A DNA stretch of 64,000 bases. Source: an uncultured Clostridium sp. (GTDB lineage Bacteria; Bacillota; Clostridia; Lachnospirales; Lachnospiraceae). The notes beneath the pieces were generated by a model. It searched no databases, was not told where the DNA came from, and saw only the letters and a program-made list of their open reading frames with translations. A program made the position numbers and the translations under genes. Of this stretch, positions 15,575 to 23,948 are shown one piece after another. Location: positions 1 to 64,000 of the forward strand of contig URNT01000007.1 in assembly GCA_900549235.1 (NCBI GenBank), given 5' to 3'. Each line of letters begins with the position of its first letter. The first letter of the stretch is position 1.

Positions 15575-16924
15575 ATGATGAAGAAAAATTTAAAAAAGGC
15601 AATGTCACTGACTCTGGCTTCTGTGATGGCATTATCCCTGGCAGGCTGCAGCGGCGGAGCTGCAGATACTGCAGCCACTGAGGGAGAAAGCAGTAGTGCG
15701 GCAGAGTCCGACGGTGATGTAACTATCAAGTTCAGCTGGTGGGGCGGCGATACGAGACATGAGGCAACAGAGAAGGCCATTGAGGCATTTGAAGCCAAGT
15801 ATCCTAATATCCACGTTGAGGCTGAGTACGGCGCATGGACTGGCTGGGAGGAGAAGCAGGCTCTGGCGATCCAGGGCGGCAACGCAGCCGATGTAATGCA
15901 GATCAACTGGAACTGGATCACCTCCTACAGCGGCGGTGGAAATAACTTTGTAGACTTAAATCAGTACAGTGATGTACTGGATCTGACACAGTTCGCCCAG
16001 GAAAGCCTGGATCAGTGTAAGGTAGGAGATAAGCTGATGGCTGTTCCGATTTCTTTAACAGGCCGTCTGTTCTACTGGAACAAGACTACCTTTGATGAGA
16101 TCGGATGTGAGATCCCTACCGATGAGGAATCCCTGTTTGCAGCAGGCGAGGCCTTTAAGGCTTACGGCGAGGATTACTATCCTCTGGCACTGGGGCAGTA
16201 CGACCGTCAGATCTTCCTTGTATATTACTTAGAGAGCGTATACGGCAAGCCATGGGTAGAGGACGGCGAGGTACAGTATACGGTAGAAGAAATCCAGGAA
16301 GGTATGGATTTCATTACAAAACTGGAAGAGGGACATGTGATCCCTACTTTATCAACACTGGATGGCGATATGGCAGACTCTCTTGACAAGAACGCCAAGT
16401 GGATCGATGGCAAGTATGCAGGTATCTTTGAGTGGGATTCCTCCGCTTCCAAGTTCCAGCAGGCGATTGCAGAGAGTACAACAAAGCCAAATCAGGAGTT
16501 CGTCATCGGCGATTTCATCAAGCTTGGTGATTATAACGGTGGTTTTACAAAAATTTCTATGGCTTATGCCGTTTCAGCAAACTCAGAGCATCCCAAGGAA
16601 GCAGCTATGCTGATCAATTATCTGTTAAATGATCCGGAAGGCATTGAGATCATCGGTACAGAGCGCGGCGTTCCATGCTCCACAGAGGGTGTAAAGATCC
16701 TGAATGAAAAGGGTATCGGCAATCCGTTGGTATCAGAGGCAAATGCTAAGGTTCTTGAATACAGCAAGTTCCCTCTGGATCCAATGTTTGAGCATAATGA
16801 CTTAAAGGCAAATCCTGACGGCGTATACTACAAGGTATTCGGCAAGCTCAGCGCAGGCGACATTACCTCTGCTGAGGCGGCACAGGATCTGATCGATGGA
16901 ATCAACGAGTGCTATAACTTCTAA
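15575..16924 (+). CDS. CUT1 ABC transporter solute-binding lipoprotein
   Basis: A 449-residue family 1 binding protein. Signal peptide with lipobox LSLAGCSG (Cys25), Gly/Ser/Ala-rich linker, then the mature fold starting VTIKFSWWGGDTRHEATEKA. The aromatic residues WWGGD and INWNWITSYSG are typical of oligosaccharide binders. The start at ATG 15575 follows AAAGGGAG; the open frame extends upstream without a ribosome site. It would hand oligosaccharides to the two permeases that follow. The divergent GH105 gene suggests unsaturated uronate-containing ligands. No ATPase gene is near; the cell probably uses a shared MsmX-type ATPase. Confidence 0.92.
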   Translation: MMKKNLKKAMSLTLASVMALSLAGCSGGAADTAATEGESSSAAESDGDVTIKFSWWGGDTRHEATEKAIEAFEAKYPNIHVEAEYGAWTGWEEKQALAIQGGNAADVMQINWNWITSYSGGGNNFVDLNQYSDVLDLTQFAQESLDQCKVGDKLMAVPISLTGRLFYWNKTTFDEIGCEIPTDEESLFAAGEAFKAYGEDYYPLALGQYDRQIFLVYYLESVYGKPWVEDGEVQYTVEEIQEGMDFITKLEEGHVIPTLSTLDGDMADSLDKNAKWIDGKYAGIFEWDSSASKFQQAIAESTTKPNQEFVIGDFIKLGDYNGGFTKISMAYAVSANSEHPKEAAMLINYLLNDPEGIEIIGTERGVPCSTEGVKILNEKGIGNPLVSEANAKVLEYSKFPLDPMFEHNDLKANPDGVYYKVFGKLSAGDITSAEAAQDLIDGINECYNF

Positions 16925-16940
16925 AAAGACTGACACAGAT

Positions 16941-16971
16941 GGGCCGCTGGAGTATGAAAATCCGGCGGCCC
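16941..16971 (+). other. Intra-operon hairpin after the binding-protein gene
   Basis: GGGCCGCTGGA (16941-16951) pairs with TCCGGCGGCCC (16961-16971), 11 bases with one G-T pair and a 9-base loop, and no T tract. Such hairpins between binding protein and permeases often protect the upstream mRNA so the binding protein is made in excess. Confidence 0.6.
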
Positions 16972-17042
16972 GGTTCCTTGACAGAGGGGCGGTCTGCTTT
17001 GAGGAAAAGGCTGACCTACTATTTCATTCTGGAGGTAGACGT

Positions 17043-17936
17043 ATGAAAAATAAGAAAGGATTCTGGGCCCTGAATATCGGACTTTTGTATATTCTGCCGT
17101 GGCTTGTGGGATTTATTCTTTTTAAGGTATATCCATTTGCATCCTCACTGGTATACAGCTTTACAAACTACGACCTGTTCAATGGTATTACCAAGACGGG
17201 ACTTTTAAACTATGAAAAGATCTTTACCGATGAGGATATTATCCGTTCCTTTGCGGTAACCTTTAAATACGCCATCTTTGATGTGCCTCTGAAGCTGGCT
17301 TTCGCTCTTTTCATTGCGTACATTCTCAATTTCAAATTAAAGGGTGTGAACCTGTTCAGAACCGCCTATTACATCCCTTCTATCCTGGGAGGCTCCATTG
17401 CCATCGCGATCCTGTGGAGAGCTGTATTTAATACAGATGGTCTGATCAATACGGTGATCACATTTTTCGGAGGCCCCAAGATCAACTGGATGGCGGGAGA
17501 TATGAGCGCTCTGATGGTGATCGTGCTTCTGCGAGTGTGGCAGTTTGGTTCGGCCATGGTTATTTTCCTCGCAGCATTAAAGGGAGTGTCGGAGGATCTT
17601 TATGAGGCGGCTTCCATCGACGGCGCCGGTAAGTGGACACAGTTCTTTAAGATTACGGTTCCGCTGATTACTCCTGTTATTTTCTACAACCTGATCACAC
17701 AGCTGTGCCAGGCATTCCAGGAATTCAACGCTCCATTCCTGGTAACCAAGGGCGGACCAAACGGCGCCACCACACTGATCTCTATGCTGATCTACAACAA
17801 CGCCTTCCTGCGTCATAAGATGGGTATGGCAAGCGCCCAGGCGTGGATCCTGTTCCTGATCGTTATGACCATGACAGCAGTTGCGTTCATCAGTCAGAAG
17901 AAGTGGGTATATTACTCTGATGAGGATGGGAGGTAG
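17043..17936 (+). CDS. CUT1 ABC transporter permease (MalF-like)
   Basis: A 297-residue membrane protein with six predicted helices. The EAA loop is seen as DLYEAASIDGAGKWTQFFKI near residue 198, the contact for the ATPase. N-terminal helix LYILPWLVGFILFKVYPF. Start 17043 has GGAGG 8 bases upstream; the longer open frame that begins within the binding-protein gene has none. It forms the membrane channel with the next gene's product. Ends 5 bases before that gene. Confidence 0.93.
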   Translation: MKNKKGFWALNIGLLYILPWLVGFILFKVYPFASSLVYSFTNYDLFNGITKTGLLNYEKIFTDEDIIRSFAVTFKYAIFDVPLKLAFALFIAYILNFKLKGVNLFRTAYYIPSILGGSIAIAILWRAVFNTDGLINTVITFFGGPKINWMAGDMSALMVIVLLRVWQFGSAMVIFLAALKGVSEDLYEAASIDGAGKWTQFFKITVPLITPVIFYNLITQLCQAFQEFNAPFLVTKGGPNGATTLISMLIYNNAFLRHKMGMASAQAWILFLIVMTMTAVAFISQKKWVYYSDEDGR

Positions 17937-17941
17937 AGCAG

Positions 17942-18793
17942 ATGACAAGAGAGCAGAGAAGAAAAGTAAGCACCGTGATCCGCTATACCCTTCTGGTACT
18001 GGTAGGCCTTATTATGGTTTATCCTCTGATCTGGATGGTAGGTGCTACTTTTAAAACCAACTCAGAGATTTTTACCAGCGCGTGGTTTATTCCGAAGAAT
18101 CCTGTATTTGACGGCTATTCTAATGCGTTTAAGAGCTACGGCGGTAAGATCGACCTGTTCAAATCCCTGATCAATACCTATAAGATCGTGATTCCGAAGG
18201 TTATTTTTACCGTTGTTTCTGCCACCATTGCAGCCTACGGCTTCGGACGTTTTAATTTTAAGGGAAAGAAGATCTTCTTCGCCCTTCTGATGTCCACCCT
18301 GTTCCTGCCTCAGGTGGTACTCAATGCACCTCAGTACATCATGTTCAACAAATGGGGATGGGTAAACACCTACCTTCCGCTGGTCATTCCGTCCTTATTT
18401 GCAGCAGATACCTACTTTGTATTCATGCTGATCCAGTTCTTAAGAGGCGTTCCAAAGGAGCTGGAGGAGGCAGCCAAGATCGACGGCTGCAATACCTTAA
18501 AGACACTGTGGTATGTAATTGTGCCGATGTTAAAGCCTTCACTGGTTTCCTGCGCCCTGTTCCAGTTTATGTGGACCAACAATGACTTCCAGGGCCCGTT
18601 GATCTACATTGCGGATATGCAGAAATATACCAATTCCGTATACCTGCGTATGTCTATGGACGGTGATGTAGGCTTCCAGTGGAACCGTATCCTTGCTATG
18701 TCGCTGATCTCCATCATTCCGTCTCTGGTCGTATTCTTCTGCGCTCAGGATGCGTTTATCGATGGTATCGCAGCCGGCGGTGTAAAGGGTTAA
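17942..18793 (+). CDS. CUT1 ABC transporter permease (MalG-like)
   Basis: A 283-residue permease with six helices and the EAA loop ELEEAAKIDGCNTLKTLWYV near residue 175. It partners with the preceding MalF-like protein. The C-terminal FIDGIAAGGVKG is the usual ending of MalG-type permeases. The operon ends with a terminator 24 bases later, before the LacI gene. Confidence 0.93.
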   Translation: MTREQRRKVSTVIRYTLLVLVGLIMVYPLIWMVGATFKTNSEIFTSAWFIPKNPVFDGYSNAFKSYGGKIDLFKSLINTYKIVIPKVIFTVVSATIAAYGFGRFNFKGKKIFFALLMSTLFLPQVVLNAPQYIMFNKWGWVNTYLPLVIPSLFAADTYFVFMLIQFLRGVPKELEEAAKIDGCNTLKTLWYVIVPMLKPSLVSCALFQFMWTNNDFQGPLIYIADMQKYTNSVYLRMSMDGDVGFQWNRILAMSLISIIPSLVVFFCAQDAFIDGIAAGGVKG

Positions 18794-18816
18794 AAATTGT
18801 TCATTATAAGAATGAT

Positions 18817-18847
18817 ATGGGGATTCTCTCAGGGGAGTCCCCATTTT
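18817..18847 (+). terminator. Terminator of the CUT1 transporter operon
   Basis: ATGGGGA...CTC (18817-18827) pairs with GGGGA.TCCCCAT (18832-18844), followed by TTT. It separates the transporter from the regulator gene. Confidence 0.75.
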
Positions 18848-18858
18848 GCATACAGAGT

Positions 18859-18887
18859 TTGACAGAAAAAGAAATATGGGGTAAAGT
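18859..18887 (+). promoter_or_regulatory. Promoter of the lacI-apt unit
   Basis: TTGACA (18859-18864), 17-base spacer, TAAAGT (18882-18887), 33 bases before the LacI start codon. Confidence 0.65.
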
Positions 18888-18920
18888 GGAGTGATACTCA
18901 GGAGATAGGAGAAGGATAGT

Positions 18921-19913
18921 ATGGCAGTAACAATCAAGGATATTGCGAAGGCAGCGGGGGTATCATATTCGACAGTATCCAGGGCGCTGAACGGCATCGG
19001 GATGGAAAATTCGGAAAGCCGTAAAAATATAATCAGGATCGCGGGAGAAATGGGCTATACGCCCAACCAGGCAGCAGTCAGCTTGAAAAAAGCCCGTTCT
19101 TATATGATCGGGCTTTATTTTTCAACCATCAGTAAGATGAGTTCTCCTTATGTGCTCCATGACGTGCTGACAGGGGTTTACAGCGTAACGGGAACTAAGT
19201 ATAATGTAGTGGTAAAGGGTATTGATATGCATGAGCCGGGAACGCTGAATCCCAGCTATTATGACGGCGTGATCGTTCTTTCCCAGCGGGACAATGACCT
19301 GGCCTTTATGAGGGAGGTTCTTGACAAAAAGATCCCTATGGTGACTATCTGCCGAGCCGTGGATATTGATGCGCCAAATGTGACCACAGATGAAGCTCTG
19401 GCCATGGAACGGGCAATGGATTATCTGATTGAGAACGGGCACCGCAGGCTCGCGGTGATCGAGGGGAATCCGGAGCTGGACTCTAACCGCCTGCGCCACC
19501 GGGGCTGGCGGACCTCCTGCCTGCGCCACGGGATCGACCCGGACGGGCTGCCGGTGATGAGCGGCAACTACCGCTATGCCAGCGGCTATGCGGCGGCCAA
19601 GCAGCTTCTGTCCTATCACCCTACGGCTATTTTGTGTTTTAATGATGAGATGGCCTTTGGAGCCAGGACGGCCATCAGCGAGGCGGGGCTTGAGGTTCCG
19701 GATGATGTATCCCTGATCGGCTTTGATAATTGGGATCTGTCCGGGTATTCGGATATGCACCTGACCACCATTGAGAGAAATATGGGTGAGATTGCCAGAG
19801 AGGGCGCCAGAGTCCTTCTTAGACGGCTGGATGAGGGGATCGTGGACAACAGAAGGATTTATCTGAATAATAAGCTGATCATCCGGGATACCGTAAAACG
19901 GCTGGAGCGATAA
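18921..19913 (+). CDS. LacI family regulator
   Basis: A 330-residue LacI/GalR regulator. The N-terminal HTH is VTIKDIAKAAGVSYSTVSRALNG, followed by the hinge and a periplasmic-binding-protein-like sensor domain (SYYDGVIVLSQRDND, AILCFNDEMAFGARTA, VSLIGFDNWDLSGY). It lies directly downstream of the CUT1 transporter operon and is the natural candidate to bind the palindrome TGTAAACGTTTGCA at 15202. The effector is probably a sugar of the imported oligosaccharide. The gap to apt is only 18 bases, so both may be co-transcribed. Confidence 0.92.
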   Translation: MAVTIKDIAKAAGVSYSTVSRALNGIGMENSESRKNIIRIAGEMGYTPNQAAVSLKKARSYMIGLYFSTISKMSSPYVLHDVLTGVYSVTGTKYNVVVKGIDMHEPGTLNPSYYDGVIVLSQRDNDLAFMREVLDKKIPMVTICRAVDIDAPNVTTDEALAMERAMDYLIENGHRRLAVIEGNPELDSNRLRHRGWRTSCLRHGIDPDGLPVMSGNYRYASGYAAAKQLLSYHPTAILCFNDEMAFGARTAISEAGLEVPDDVSLIGFDNWDLSGYSDMHLTTIERNMGEIAREGARVLLRRLDEGIVDNRRIYLNNKLIIRDTVKRLER

Positions 19914-19931
19914 GCAGAAAAGAGGACATGT

Positions 19932-20456
19932 ATGAAAAAACTGGAAGAATATGTAAGAAGCATACCGGATTTTCCGGAACCGGGGATTATTTTCAGAGAT
20001 GTGACCAGCATCCTGCAGGATGCGGACGGCCTGGCTCTTGCCATTGACAGCCTGCGGGCCATGGTAAAGGATCTGGACTATGACGTGGTAGTCGGCCCTG
20101 AGTCCAGAGGCTTTATCTTCGGCGTGCCTGTAGCCTACGCCGAGCACAAGAGCTTTGTGCCTGTCCGCAAACAGGGCAAGCTGCCCTGCGAGACCGTTTC
20201 CAGGGAATATGAGCTGGAATACGGTACAGCTGTCATCGAGATGCATAAGGACTCCATAAAGCCGGGGCAGAAGGTAGTGATCGTAGATGATTTAATTGCC
20301 ACTGGCGGTACGACGGAGGCCATGATCCAGCTCATTGAAGAGCTTGGAGGTGAAGTGGTGAAGGTGTGCTTTGTGATGGAGCTGGCCGGACTTTGCGGGC
20401 GGAAGCTGCTTTCGGGGTATGATGTGGAGGCGGCGATTGTGTATGAGGGGAAGTAG
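19932..20456 (+). CDS. apt: Adenine phosphoribosyltransferase
   Basis: A 174-residue type I phosphoribosyltransferase of normal length. The PRPP-binding motif is VVIVDDLIATGGTTEAM near residue 117; PDFPEPGIIFRDVTSIL and GPESRGFIFGVPVAY are the Apt-specific N-terminal blocks. It converts adenine plus PRPP to AMP in purine salvage. In Clostridia apt is normally next to rel, MBL, hemZ, hisS and aspS; here about 1.1 kb of accessory sequence intervenes before rel. Confidence 0.95.
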   Translation: MKKLEEYVRSIPDFPEPGIIFRDVTSILQDADGLALAIDSLRAMVKDLDYDVVVGPESRGFIFGVPVAYAEHKSFVPVRKQGKLPCETVSREYELEYGTAVIEMHKDSIKPGQKVVIVDDLIATGGTTEAMIQLIEELGGEVVKVCFVMELAGLCGRKLLSGYDVEAAIVYEGK

Positions 20457-20470
20457 GCAGGAGAGTGGGA

Positions 20471-20509
20471 AGCCGTGTGCCTGGGGGATTGGGGATGCGG
20501 CTTTTTTTC
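20471..20509 (+). terminator. apt terminator
   Basis: AGCCG (20471-20475) pairs with CGGCT (20498-20502) over a long loop, followed by TTTTTTT. Stem is short, so efficiency is uncertain. Confidence 0.5.
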
Positions 20510-20558
20510 TAATTCACCCTCCGCTTTTTTAGATAGAACCCATTCCTTTAGTTTATGA

Positions 20559-20587
20559 TTGAAAAGCAAGAGTCCCTATGGTAAAAT
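20559..20587 (+). promoter_or_regulatory. Promoter of the type I toxin gene
   Basis: TTGAAA (20559-20564), 17-base spacer, TAAAAT (20582-20587). The transcript would have a leader of about 87 bases in which GCCTCCC near 20631-20637 could pair with the AAAGGAGGTG ribosome site, and a CCCGG-TTCG-CCGGG hairpin at 20641-20654. Confidence 0.7.
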
Positions 20588-20680
20588 AATTCTTACGGAA
20601 AGCACTCATGACAGGAGTGGTATGCCTCCCAAACTTGAAACCCGGTTCGCCGGGAATACATAGGAAAGGAGGTGTTGCGT

Positions 20681-20797
20681 ATGACAGCCTACGAGACTAT
20701 CATGGTTATCATAGGGATATTGGGATTACTCATATCCTTTGCTGGTTGTATCATCGCATTCATCGCCTTTCTCGATAAGAGAAACAAGCGAAAATAA
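20681..20797 (+). CDS. Holin-like type I toxin peptide
   Basis: A 38-residue peptide: short head MTAYETIMVI, one membrane helix (IGILGLLISFAGCIIAFIAF) and a basic tail ending DKRNKRK. This is the pattern of the putative holin-like toxins (Hol_Tox type) related to TxpA and BsrG of Bacillus, which depolarize or disturb the membrane when not repressed. The ribosome site AAAGGAGGTG is very strong. The gene has its own promoter upstream, a terminator downstream and a convergent antisense RNA overlapping its 3' end, so it looks like a complete, intact type I toxin-antitoxin module. The toxin role is inferred from family resemblance and layout. Confidence 0.8.
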   Translation: MTAYETIMVIIGILGLLISFAGCIIAFIAFLDKRNKRK

Positions 20798-20893
20798 AAA
20801 TGCCCATCCTGTCGGCCAACAGGATAGGCGGTGTCCGCTAGGACACTGATTCCCTTTTAAGGCATCCACTTTTGGAGTGGGTGCTTTCTTTAT
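20791..20893 (-). ncRNA. Antisense antitoxin RNA, about 100 nt
   Basis: Predicted from signals, not from a named family. A promoter on the minus strand (20928-20900) would start transcription near 20893. The RNA folds into a hairpin from 20862-20884, a GTGTCC-GGACAC hairpin at 20831-20846, and ends at an 11-base-pair stem (20802-20828, one G-T pair) followed on this strand by ATTTTTATTTT, a good intrinsic terminator reaching the toxin stop codon. It is fully complementary to the 3' untranslated part of the toxin mRNA, as in txpA/RatA and bsrG/SR4. Confidence 0.65.
20862..20892 (+). terminator. Toxin mRNA terminator
   Basis: GCATCCACT (20862-20870) pairs with AGTGGGTGC (20876-20884) with one wobble, followed by TTTCTTTAT. 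Confidence 0.7.
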
Positions 20894-20899
20894 GTCTAT

Positions 20900-20928
20900 A
20901 TTATAGTCAAAATGCTTCTAAATTGCAA
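20900..20928 (-). promoter_or_regulatory. Promoter of the antisense antitoxin RNA
   Basis: On the minus strand TTGCAA (20928-20923), a 17-base spacer and a consensus TATAAT (20905-20900). It is closer to consensus than the toxin promoter, as expected if the antitoxin RNA must be in excess. Confidence 0.75.
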
Positions 20929-21050
20929 GTGATTCTTTCGCTTTTTGCGGGTACACCTTGTATTCCCCTGCCCGTCCTGCTATAATAAAATCAGCAAACA
21001 GGCCATGCCGCTTCTGTAATTATATTGATATACATTCAGAAAGGCGGAAA

Positions 21051-21417
21051 ATGACCATGCACAAACCATTTAAAGACCTACAATTTTCAGATTCATTCAT
21101 GTTTGCAGCGGTGATGGAGGACGAGGAGATATGCCGGGGAGTATTGGAGCGTATCCTTGGATTTCCGATTAAGCGTGTGAAGGTACAATGACAACACGAT
21201 GGAGGTGCAATATATGCTGTTCAGTGAGATGTTGAGCCAGGAGCGTATAGAGGGGCGGGAAGAAGGGATCCAGACCGGCCGCCAGAAGACCCAGCAGTCC
21301 ATCTTCAGCCTCATCGATGCTATGAACCATGGCGGGGATGGAGATAAGGTTTCTCTTATCACAGGAGATCCTGAGCTTTTGCAGAAAATGTGTGATAAGT
21401 ATCATATTAGTATCTAA
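21051..21417 (+). pseudogene. Rpn/PD-(D/E)XK transposase-like nuclease remnant
   Basis: The N-terminal part (MTMHKPFKDLQFSDSFMFAA to FPIKRVKV, 21051-21185) and the C-terminal part (NTMEVQYMLFSEMLSQERIE to MCDKYHISI, about 21193-21417) both belong to the Rpn family of recombination-promoting nucleases but lie in different frames. Intact members are about 300 residues; here only about 120 remain, and the central part with the catalytic PD-(D/E)XK residues is gone. The fusion point is near 21186-21192. A simple internal deletion explains this. The remnant keeps a good start and ribosome site. Confidence 0.75.
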
Positions 21418-21429
21418 AAATGAATCCGG

Positions 21430-21453
21430 GCTGCCGGCGGGATGACCGGCAGC
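21430..21453 (+). terminator. Hairpin after the nuclease remnant
   Basis: GCTGCCGG (21430-21437) pairs perfectly with CCGGCAGC (21446-21453); only a loose T-rich stretch follows (21464-21478), so termination is probable but not certain. Confidence 0.5.
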
Positions 21454-21572
21454 TGTCTTAAATCTCTCTTTTATTATTCAAAAATTACCCGATCGTTTTG
21501 CGGAGGCGGTCTGCCTGTTTGCTGACAAAATACCGCCAGATGCCCTTTTTTTGCTGAAATTCCCGGCGCCCC

Positions 21573-21601
21573 TTGCATTTTCTTATAAAAAAATTTATAA
21601 T
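21573..21601 (+). promoter_or_regulatory. rel promoter
   Basis: TTGCAT (21573-21578), 17-base spacer, consensus TATAAT (21596-21601), 38 bases before the rel start. Confidence 0.75.
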
Positions 21602-21638
21602 GTATTTTAACTATCCATAGGAAAAGGTGACCACAGAT

Positions 21639-23924
21639 ATGGCAAATGAGGGAACAAAAGAAAAACTGGATATAGAATTGGAAGCGCCGGCTGACTTTAC
21701 CAGCCCCGAAGTGCTTTATCAGGATCTGATCACAACGATCCACAAATACCATCCGTCGGACGACATTTCGATGATCGAAAAGGCCTATAAGATAGCGGAC
21801 GAGGCTCACAAGGAGCAGAAGAGGAAATCCGGAGAGCCGTATATTATCCATCCGCTTTGCGTAGCGATCATTCTGGCGGATCTGGAGATGGATAAGGAAA
21901 CCATTGCGGCGGGGCTTCTTCATGACGTGGTAGAGGATACCATTATGACCCTGGAGCAGCTGACCAAAGAGTTTGGTCCGGAGGTGGCTTTTCTGGTAGA
22001 CGGAGTGACCAAGCTGACTCAGTTAAACTGGGACAAGGACAAGGTGGAGATCCAGGCGGAGAACCTGCGGAAGATGTTTCTTGCTATGGCAAAGGACATC
22101 CGGGTGATCATCATCAAGCTGGCGGACCGCCTTCACAATATGCGGACCGGCCAGTATTGGAAGCCGGAGAAGCAGAAGGAGAAGGCAAGGGAGACCATGG
22201 AGATCTATGCTCCCATTGCAGACCGTCTGGGTATTTCAAAGATCAAGATCGAGCTGGATGATTTGTCTTTAAAATTCCTTCAGCCGGAGGTGTATTATGA
22301 TCTGGTAGAGAAGGTGGATCTGCGCAAGGATGCCAGAGAGGCCTTTATCAAGGAGATCGTCGACGAGGTAAAACACCATATGGCAGAGGCTGGTGTAGAG
22401 GCAACCGTTGGCGGAAGGGTAAAGCATTTCTTCAGCATTTATAAAAAAATGGTGAAGCAGAATAAGACCCTGGATCAGATCTATGACCTGTTCGCAGTGC
22501 GTATTATGGTAGAGACGGTGAAGGACTGCTATGCGGCTCTGGGCGTGATCCATGAGATGTATAAGCCCATTCCTGGCCGTTTTAAAGACTATATTGCCAT
22601 GCCGAAGCCAAATATGTACCAGTCTCTCCATACCACTCTGATCAGCAGCAGCGGCCAGCCTTTTGAGATCCAGATCCGCACTTACGAGATGCACCGGACG
22701 GCAGAGTACGGTATCGCGGCTCACTGGAAGTACAAGGAAAGCGGCAGCGGACAGGTGGCGGCAGGTAAGGAAGAAGAGAAGATGAGCTGGCTGCGCCAGA
22801 TTCTGGAGTGGCAGAAGGATACGGATGATTCCAGAGAATTCTTAAATATGGTAAAAGGCGATCTGGATCTGTTTTCTGACAGCGTATATTGCTTCACCCC
22901 TTCCGGCGATGTAAAAACCCTTCCAAGCGGCTCCACTCCCATTGATTTTGCATACAGCATCCACAGTGCGGTGGGCAACAAGATGGTTGGCGCAAGGGCC
23001 AATGGAAAGCTGGTGCCCATCGAGTATGTGATCCAGAACGGAGACCAGCTGGAGATTATTACCTCTCAGAACTGCAAGGGCCCCAGCCGTGACTGGCTGA
23101 ATATTGTCAAGAGCACTCAGGCGAAAAATAAGATCAATCAGTGGTTTAAGACCCAGATGAAGGAGGACAATATTGTCCGGGGACGGGAGCTTTTAGAGCG
23201 CTACTGCAAGGCCAAGGGGATTAACTGGACGGAGATCGGGAAGCCGGAATTCATGGAAAAGGTGATGAACCGGTATGCCTTTAAGGACTGGGATTCGGTG
23301 CTGGCATCCCTGGGCCATGGCGGCCTGAAGGAGGGCCAGGTGGTCAACAAGATGCTGGAGGAGCGGGAAAAGAAGCTGAAGCGTGAGATCACTGATGCCG
23401 ATGTGCTGGACGGGATTGCAGATACCGGCGGACGGTCCGGCACAGCTACGGTCCGCAAGGCCAAGAGCGGCATTATGGTAAAGGGGATCCACGATCTGGC
23501 GGTCCGTTTTTCAAGATGCTGCAATCCGGTTCCGGGAGATGAGATCGTAGGCTTTGTTACAAGAGGCCGGGGCGTGTCCATCCACCGTACCGACTGCATC
23601 AATGTACTGAACCTGCCGGAGGATGAGCGCAGCCGCCTGATCGACGCGGAGTGGCAGGTGACAGAGAGTGAGGCCAGTACGGAGCAGTATTCTACGGAAA
23701 TCCAGATTTTCGCAAATAACCGGATCGGTATGTTTGCGGATATATCCAAGGTATTTACAGAAAAGCAGATCGATATTACTTCGATGAATGTAAGGACCAG
23801 CAAGCAGGGCAAGGCAACCATTATTATGACATTTGACATCCATGGTACGGAGGAGCTGAACCGTCTGACGGAGAAGATCCGTCAGATTGAGGGAGTCCTT
23901 GATATAGAAAGGACGACCGGCTGA
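21639..23924 (+). CDS. relA: Bifunctional (p)ppGpp synthetase/hydrolase Rel
   Basis: A protein of 761 residues from ATG 21639 (an in-frame GTG at 21627 is possible). Domains in order: HD hydrolase near residues 50-150 (LLHDVVEDT with the metal-binding His-Asp), synthetase near 240-350 (PIPGRFKDYIAMPKPNMYQS; RFKD marks bifunctional enzymes), TGS near 400-460, and a C-terminal ACT domain (IQIFANNRIGMFADISKVF). It makes and degrades the alarmone of the stringent response in the cytosol, activated by stalled ribosomes. Length is normal. It starts the unit rel-MBL-hemZ. Confidence 0.95.
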   Translation: MANEGTKEKLDIELEAPADFTSPEVLYQDLITTIHKYHPSDDISMIEKAYKIADEAHKEQKRKSGEPYIIHPLCVAIILADLEMDKETIAAGLLHDVVEDTIMTLEQLTKEFGPEVAFLVDGVTKLTQLNWDKDKVEIQAENLRKMFLAMAKDIRVIIIKLADRLHNMRTGQYWKPEKQKEKARETMEIYAPIADRLGISKIKIELDDLSLKFLQPEVYYDLVEKVDLRKDAREAFIKEIVDEVKHHMAEAGVEATVGGRVKHFFSIYKKMVKQNKTLDQIYDLFAVRIMVETVKDCYAALGVIHEMYKPIPGRFKDYIAMPKPNMYQSLHTTLISSSGQPFEIQIRTYEMHRTAEYGIAAHWKYKESGSGQVAAGKEEEKMSWLRQILEWQKDTDDSREFLNMVKGDLDLFSDSVYCFTPSGDVKTLPSGSTPIDFAYSIHSAVGNKMVGARANGKLVPIEYVIQNGDQLEIITSQNCKGPSRDWLNIVKSTQAKNKINQWFKTQMKEDNIVRGRELLERYCKAKGINWTEIGKPEFMEKVMNRYAFKDWDSVLASLGHGGLKEGQVVNKMLEEREKKLKREITDADVLDGIADTGGRSGTATVRKAKSGIMVKGIHDLAVRFSRCCNPVPGDEIVGFVTRGRGVSIHRTDCINVLNLPEDERSRLIDAEWQVTESEASTEQYSTEIQIFANNRIGMFADISKVFTEKQIDITSMNVRTSKQGKATIIMTFDIHGTEELNRLTEKIRQIEGVLDIERTTG

Positions 23925-23948
23925 TCCGCCTGGAGATGAGGGCTGTAT

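Noticed and set aside
19122..20246. Minus-strand frame of 374 codons
   Set aside because: Antisense to the LacI gene and apt; no ribosome site and no domain.
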